DNA of 64,000 nt from Dioscorea cayenensis subsp. rotundata. Lineage: Eukaryota > Streptophyta > Magnoliopsida > Dioscoreales > Dioscoreaceae. The stretch spans positions 682,001-746,000 of the forward strand of contig NC_052483.1 of the NCBI RefSeq assembly GCF_009730915.1, written 5' to 3'. Shown piece by piece: positions 59,801 through 64,000 of this stretch. The first letter of the stretch is position 1. Each line of letters begins with the position of its first letter. A program made the translations under genes and the position numbers. The notes beneath the pieces are model-generated. The model saw nothing but the letters and a program-made list of their open reading frames with translations. It did not search any database and had not been told where the DNA came from.

Positions 59801-61720
59801 TTTTCCCTGCATGGTAATATTTTTTTTTTCTTAATTTACTTGTGCAGAATTCACAGCTAGGATGCGCTTGCATAGGCTCCCAAGTGCTACCCAGAAAATT
59901 GTGACCATGTCTATCTCTTCGAGAATGATTTTGAAAATGCTATGGATATTCAGGGTGAGCCAATGCATGGTAGATTCCCATATGACGAAAAAGGGTAGAA
60001 TAATTTTTGGAGGTAAAATTCTCCATTCTATTTTTTTGTAATTTTTCTTCAAAAATTGTGGGCCCACTTGTACATAGGCATACATGTTCAGAAGATGTCG
60101 AGTTGGCCACATTCTAGGAAGTCCCTTTTTTTTGGTAGTTAATTATTTGGACTTGAACCTGGTTTGAATTACACTTAATTTGTTTACAAGAGGCGTGCAA
60201 TGATAAATTTCTGCCCTCACAAATTTATAAAATTGAAATTGCTGTCATTTTTCTTATAAATTCCGCCTTCACCCTCATGTTCAACTTCTATGATTGCTCT
60301 ACGATTGGGAGGGAACATGTCTCATGGTAGTTACATATGGCTCTAACAATTGAAAACATAATGTTGACACATTCTAATTTGCGAATCTGCCTGTCCTTGA
60401 TTCTCAGGGTTTTGAAATGTGTTTAACAAAGGTGGTGTTTTGGGCCTGCTGTGTTTAATATTTATTCAAATATGCTTTCTTGACAAATCCTGATGTAGGT
60501 TGATGTCAACACTGATGTGTTAAAAACCTATAGTAAGTTGAATTCTGACAGAAAATTCTTTTGTCAAATAACACATTGAAACTATTAAAGAATGTGTAGT
60601 GTGTCTGCGCATGATTGATTGTCATGGAAAGATATTCAAGGAGATCGAGGCATGAGTTGATTGTCTATCATCAATAGAAAGTTCTGGCTTAGCTTCAGAA
60701 ACACCAAAAGCTCTTGCTTGTTTTTTTTTTCCCAGTAGTTTTCATATTCACTTGGTTAATTTTTGCAGGAGGGCTATCTTGTTTATGAGTGCAACTCCAT
60801 GTGTAAATGCGACTCCTCATGTTGTAACAGGATCCTTCAAAAAGGGGTCCAAGTTAAGCTTGAAGTTTTTAGAACAGAAAAAAAGGTGAATTATTTTGCT
60901 CTCCCCTTTCTTGTGAAGCTTTGTTCTAATTTTCTGCTCTATGCTTGCAGGGCTGGGCTGTCAGAGCTGGAGAAACTATACATCGCGGTGCATTTGTTTG
61001 TGAATACATTGGGGAAGTTCTGAGTGATGTAGAGGCAAACAAGAGGGGACAGAGGTTCCACATTTGGCGACTATCTTAAATTCTAATTGTACCTCATTTT
61101 GTGTTTTCAAAGAACATTATTGATTTCTTCACTTTTTCATTCATTCAGGTATGATATTGAGGGATGCAGCTACTTATATGATATTGATGCTCACATTGAT
61201 GAGGCAAATGGCTTGAGTGGAATGGTGCCTTATGTGATTGACGCCACACATTATGGGAATGTTTCACGGTTTATTAATCACAGGTAGTATGCATTATCTT
61301 CATGCTTTTGGTTTACTCCACACTTGTTGCAGAAGCCTGTGTTTTTTGGAAATCATTTATTAGCTCCTTTGATTCTAAAATTTTCATCATATTGGAAATC
61401 TTAATCCTTTTATTGTGTTATTAATGTCTGTGGCAGCTGTTCTCCAAACCTTGTGAATTATTTGGTGCTAGTGGAGAGCATGGATTGTCAACTTGCTCAT
61501 ATTGGTTTCTATGCAAGTCGGGATGTATGAACATTGCTCATCATTTTTGTGCTTTTGCTTGTAAACTTTGGAAATCATAATGACTTTTTGAATCTCATTG
61601 GTTGGTTTGCAGATTTCCATTGGTGAAGAACTTGCTTATGACTATCGATACAAGTTGCTGCCAGGAGACGGATGCCCATGCCTCTGTGGAGCATCGAACT
61701 GCAGGGGTCGTCTAAATTAA
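52010..61720 (+). CDS. SUVR5: SUVR5-type histone H3K9 methyltransferase (C2H2 fingers plus SET)
   Basis: SUVR5 binds DNA through zinc fingers and deposits H3K9me2 independently of DNA methylation. Exons: 52010-52975 (CDS part), 55311-55613, 55717-55827, 56156 or 56183-56266, 56871-59671, 59848-60012, 60769-60885, 60951-61054, 61149-61283, 61437-61524, 61613-61720. After MSVLSLSEVQYIGEQ comes the conserved VKWRGKWQTGI..NYFAIFFPRTRTYSWAD region, then four C2H2 fingers (58377-58860: CKIC..H, CSIC..H, CMSC..H, CRFC..H). Pre-SET, SET and post-SET follow: VRAGETIHRGAFVCEYIGE, NVSRFINHSCSPN, ELAYDYRY, CPCLCGASNCRG. Catalytic motifs are intact. Breaks: stop at 56174-56176; shifts near 59208-59210, 59572-59577, 59616-59622; one-base insertions near 59884, 59996 and 60004-60008. 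The other exons are clean, so miscalled bases are as likely as decay. Confidence 0.92.
56785..56812. repeat. (TG)n microsatellite in a SUVR5 intron
   Basis: Fourteen TG units in the intron before exon 6 (acceptor at 56869-56870). It is read through by a long but artefactual open frame extension upstream of the exon. Confidence 0.9.
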
Positions 61721-63009
61721 ATTTTTCATTGTCATCGGCTGAAGTATATATATTGTTCCTGAAGAGATTGACTTTGATAAGTTGCTGTTCCTAGAGATTG
61801 GGGAACCATTGTTCCGAAAAAGGGTGATCCTAATCCAGATCTATTCAAGGATCTGTGTCCATATATCAACCTCAGGGGATTGACAAAGTTACAGCAGCCT
61901 TTAGTTTGTGTTCATAATGATTCAATTATTGTCTAGAGGCCTTCAAACTGGTGGCCTTTGTGTCCGACGAAAAAGAAGGCGCATGATTGTCCTGGTGAAA
62001 GCTGACAACTTTGACTTGTAAACAGATGCTCAATTTTAATATAATAATCTTTTTAGATTTATATCTGTTGTTGAAAAATGGCGAAGTTTGTCATGAAAAC
62101 GACAAAGTACCCCACCCCAATATGGAAAAATCTAGTTGAAACATTTTATTGTGCTCTTCCCAGGTGAGCAGAACACGTTTTCAGAATAGTCCAAGGATGT
62201 TGTTGCCTTGGGAGTAATGTACCTTTGTTCAAAGATAATGCGAATATAGTAAAAATTGTCTGAAGAAACTAGAAAGTGAGCCAATCCTTATGGTACAAAA
62301 TTGCCAAAGTCAATTATGAAGGCTAATAAGGCGAATGAAACCTCGAAAGAGTCAAAAAAACATGAATGTCAATCACCAAGAGAAAAGTTTCTAACAATCT
62401 AGTTACCAATTTAGTTCTTTGGCATAGAATCAGAAGGTGGTGGCCATTACACAACTAACTGATCACGGTTACACTACAGAGTAGTGAAGCAATATGCAGA
62501 TATTGCCAGCACGTTTTATACATCCATTATTATTACAGCCTTAGACACAGAACACGCAGAATGCTAATGCTCCATTGCTGGATGAATTAGTGTATAATAA
62601 GAAATAGACCTTTCTTTGTCTTTGAAGCCTTGACAAACAAAACAGTGATAACCATAACAAACCATCAGTATTTATTCTCATAAATTATGGTATCGTTAGC
62701 TCGGATGCCATAAAAGCCACAACCCGCAAGTACTCTTCCAGAGTGGAAGGCACAGAACTCAACAGGGTTGGTGATAGGTCCAACAGGCCTGAACATACTC
62801 TAAAAATTATGCACAGATTCTTTTAGCACATCATATACAAAAATGAAAGTGACTACTCAATGAGCATATCATTTTCCCCCAAACTATCTACTAAAATCTT
62901 GATGGCGCACTTTCAGAGGAGAATGACAACTTAGAAACACCAGGAAAGCTCATTCGCTCAGTAGCCATTACTGGTCCAAGTCAAAGCTGTACAGTTGCAA
63001 ATGCTGTGA
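61721..63009. other. Convergent 3' flanks of SUVR5 and the ARIADNE gene
   Basis: SUVR5 (+) ends at 61720 and the ARIADNE-type gene (-) at 63010, so these 1.3 kb should contain both 3' untranslated regions. No other gene is visible. Possible poly(A) signals exist on both strands, but none stands out. Confidence 0.5.
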
Positions 63010-64000
63010 CTAATATCGGCTGTTGTCAATCACTTCAGGTGGCATGTTGAGATCAAAAGGTGCAGCAGCTCCAGCAACATCTCTTCTAGGCCTTTTCCGT
63101 GTGGACGAGCATCCACTCTCATCAGAACTAGAAGAGCCAGGAAATTGACTACCGGAATGCCTGCCTGTTCCAGTTGTTCCTATTTAACATGTTGACATTG
63201 TTTGTGTCAGCAATTTAGAGTCATGTTCTTAGTCGCATCAAATTTTAAAATTAAAAAAAATTGCAAGAGAAAAGAATGTGTTAGATGTATGTTTTTTGAT
63301 AAGGACTTGGAGAGGAAAACAAAAAGAAATGGAAGGTGGAAGATCAAATAGTGGTGTGATAATTTTAGTACCGATTCCATTCACAGCCAAATCCCATCTT
63401 GCACAGCTCCCTTCATTATTGTTTTTCGTGCTCCTAAGACTTTGATCAGAATCCCAGCAAACGGAGAGTTCAGTCGCTCTCTCGAGGCCTTTTGATTTGT
63501 ATGGGGCAATATTGTGGGTTGCACGTTGGAGAGGATAAAGTAGTTCATTCTCAATGCATTGGTACCTGCAGAATAATATTTTCACAACCAATGATACCAA
63601 CAAAGTTATAGATGAAAGAAACACCGACTTCTTATTAGGGTTGACTTGTACCCATTATTGATGATCCTTTCACTCAAACAAAAGTAAGAAAGAAGGAACA
63701 GAAAAGAAAAGAGTGAGAGATAGAACTCACATTTGCTTGCATAGTTTATCAACAACGTTGGACAAATTAATCACATGACTCATTGTGTCCAATACCTCAT
63801 CGTCACTGAAAGTCTGAAACTCCTTCTCTAAAAACATGGAAAGTTTCTCTACATTGGCCTCTAACTGTTGTTGCTGGTCCTCAAATAGGTTTTGCTTCAT
63901 ATCCCTTTCTTGAGGTGTCATCTCATCCTTGAAGAGCTCATCACCAAACATGTAAAATGCGAATGGATATGAATAAGAGAGCACACGCCTTGATCTGAAG
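63010..64000 (-). CDS. ARIADNE-type RBR E3 ubiquitin ligase, C-terminal exons (runs off the window)
   Basis: RBR ligases pass ubiquitin from an E2 through a catalytic cysteine to substrates. Only the C-terminal Ariadne domain is inside: exon 63731-64000+ (AYSYPFAFYMFGDELFKDE-type start, ERDMKQNLFEDQQQQLEANV, VVDKLCKQ), exon 63372-63565 (YQCIENELLYPLQ, HNIAPYKSKGLERATELS) and last exon 63010-63179, with matching phases (M split as AT|G; G as G|GA). It resembles the ARI1/ARI2/ARI3 group. RING1, IBR and RING2 must lie to the right of the window. The tail has a basic cluster (RKRPRR) and PFDLNMPPE, a DLNxxP-like EAR motif associated with TOPLESS corepressor binding in other plant proteins. The exon borders are clean and I see no break. 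Confidence 0.9.

Overview
The window is nuclear DNA of a flowering plant. Genes have many introns with GT..AG borders and T/A-rich interiors, intergenic DNA is AT-rich, and LTR retrotransposons, hAT and PIF/Harbinger-like DNA elements and LINE remnants are abundant. Recognisable genes are plant-specific: PDV2-type plastid division protein, phytoglobin, MIZU-KUSSEI1-like DUF617, DUF547/MIP1-type, SUVR5-type and ARIADNE. The gene style looks like a non-grass monocot to me, but that is an impression and not shown by the sequence.

Layout. (1) 1-25 kb is a repeat-dominated block built on one host gene: a DAYSLEEPER-like domesticated hAT transposase gene (+) with a non-coding leader exon (to 1295), a MITE in its leader intron (1542-2516) and a coding exon from 3952. 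The coding sequence is cut by a Copia element with an exact 5-bp target duplication (4561-9252). It is cut again by a second, older Copia element fused to a non-coding LTR element (9360-18054). Only a C-terminal remnant follows (18055-18238). Just downstream sits a 6.2-kb hAT transposon with perfect 8-bp target duplications (18579-24756). It carries its own BED-hAT transposase, TCGAG-rich subterminal arrays and a GC-rich block that may be captured host DNA. (2) 25-35 kb: a PR-1/CAP-like gene (+), a class 1-like phytoglobin gene (-), a LINE remnant (-), a PDV2-type gene (-, intact) and a MIZ1-like DUF617 gene (+). (3) 35.1-39.4 kb: a DUF547 gene with a MIP1-type leucine zipper (-, 12 coding exons, about 664 aa, intact); a possible remote leader exon lies near 46.65 kb. 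(4) 39.5-51 kb: mostly gene-free AT-rich DNA. (5) 51.1-61.7 kb: a SUVR5-type zinc-finger SET-domain histone methyltransferase gene (+). (6) 63.0-64.0 kb: the 3' end of an ARIADNE RBR E3 ligase gene (-), convergent with SUVR5.

The host genes do not form a functional cluster; neighbours act in plastid division, haem/NO chemistry, chromatin and ubiquitin pathways. What links the window is transposon history and a recurring error type. Several otherwise well-preserved genes (phytoglobin, SUVR5 exons 5-7, hAT transposase, MIZ1-like, PR-1-like) carry single-base indels, many in homopolymers, while PDV2 and DUF547 are clean. Assembly error must be excluded before any of them is called a pseudogene.

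Exon borders were chosen by eye from splice consensus, reading phase and family resemblance; no alignment or database search was run.
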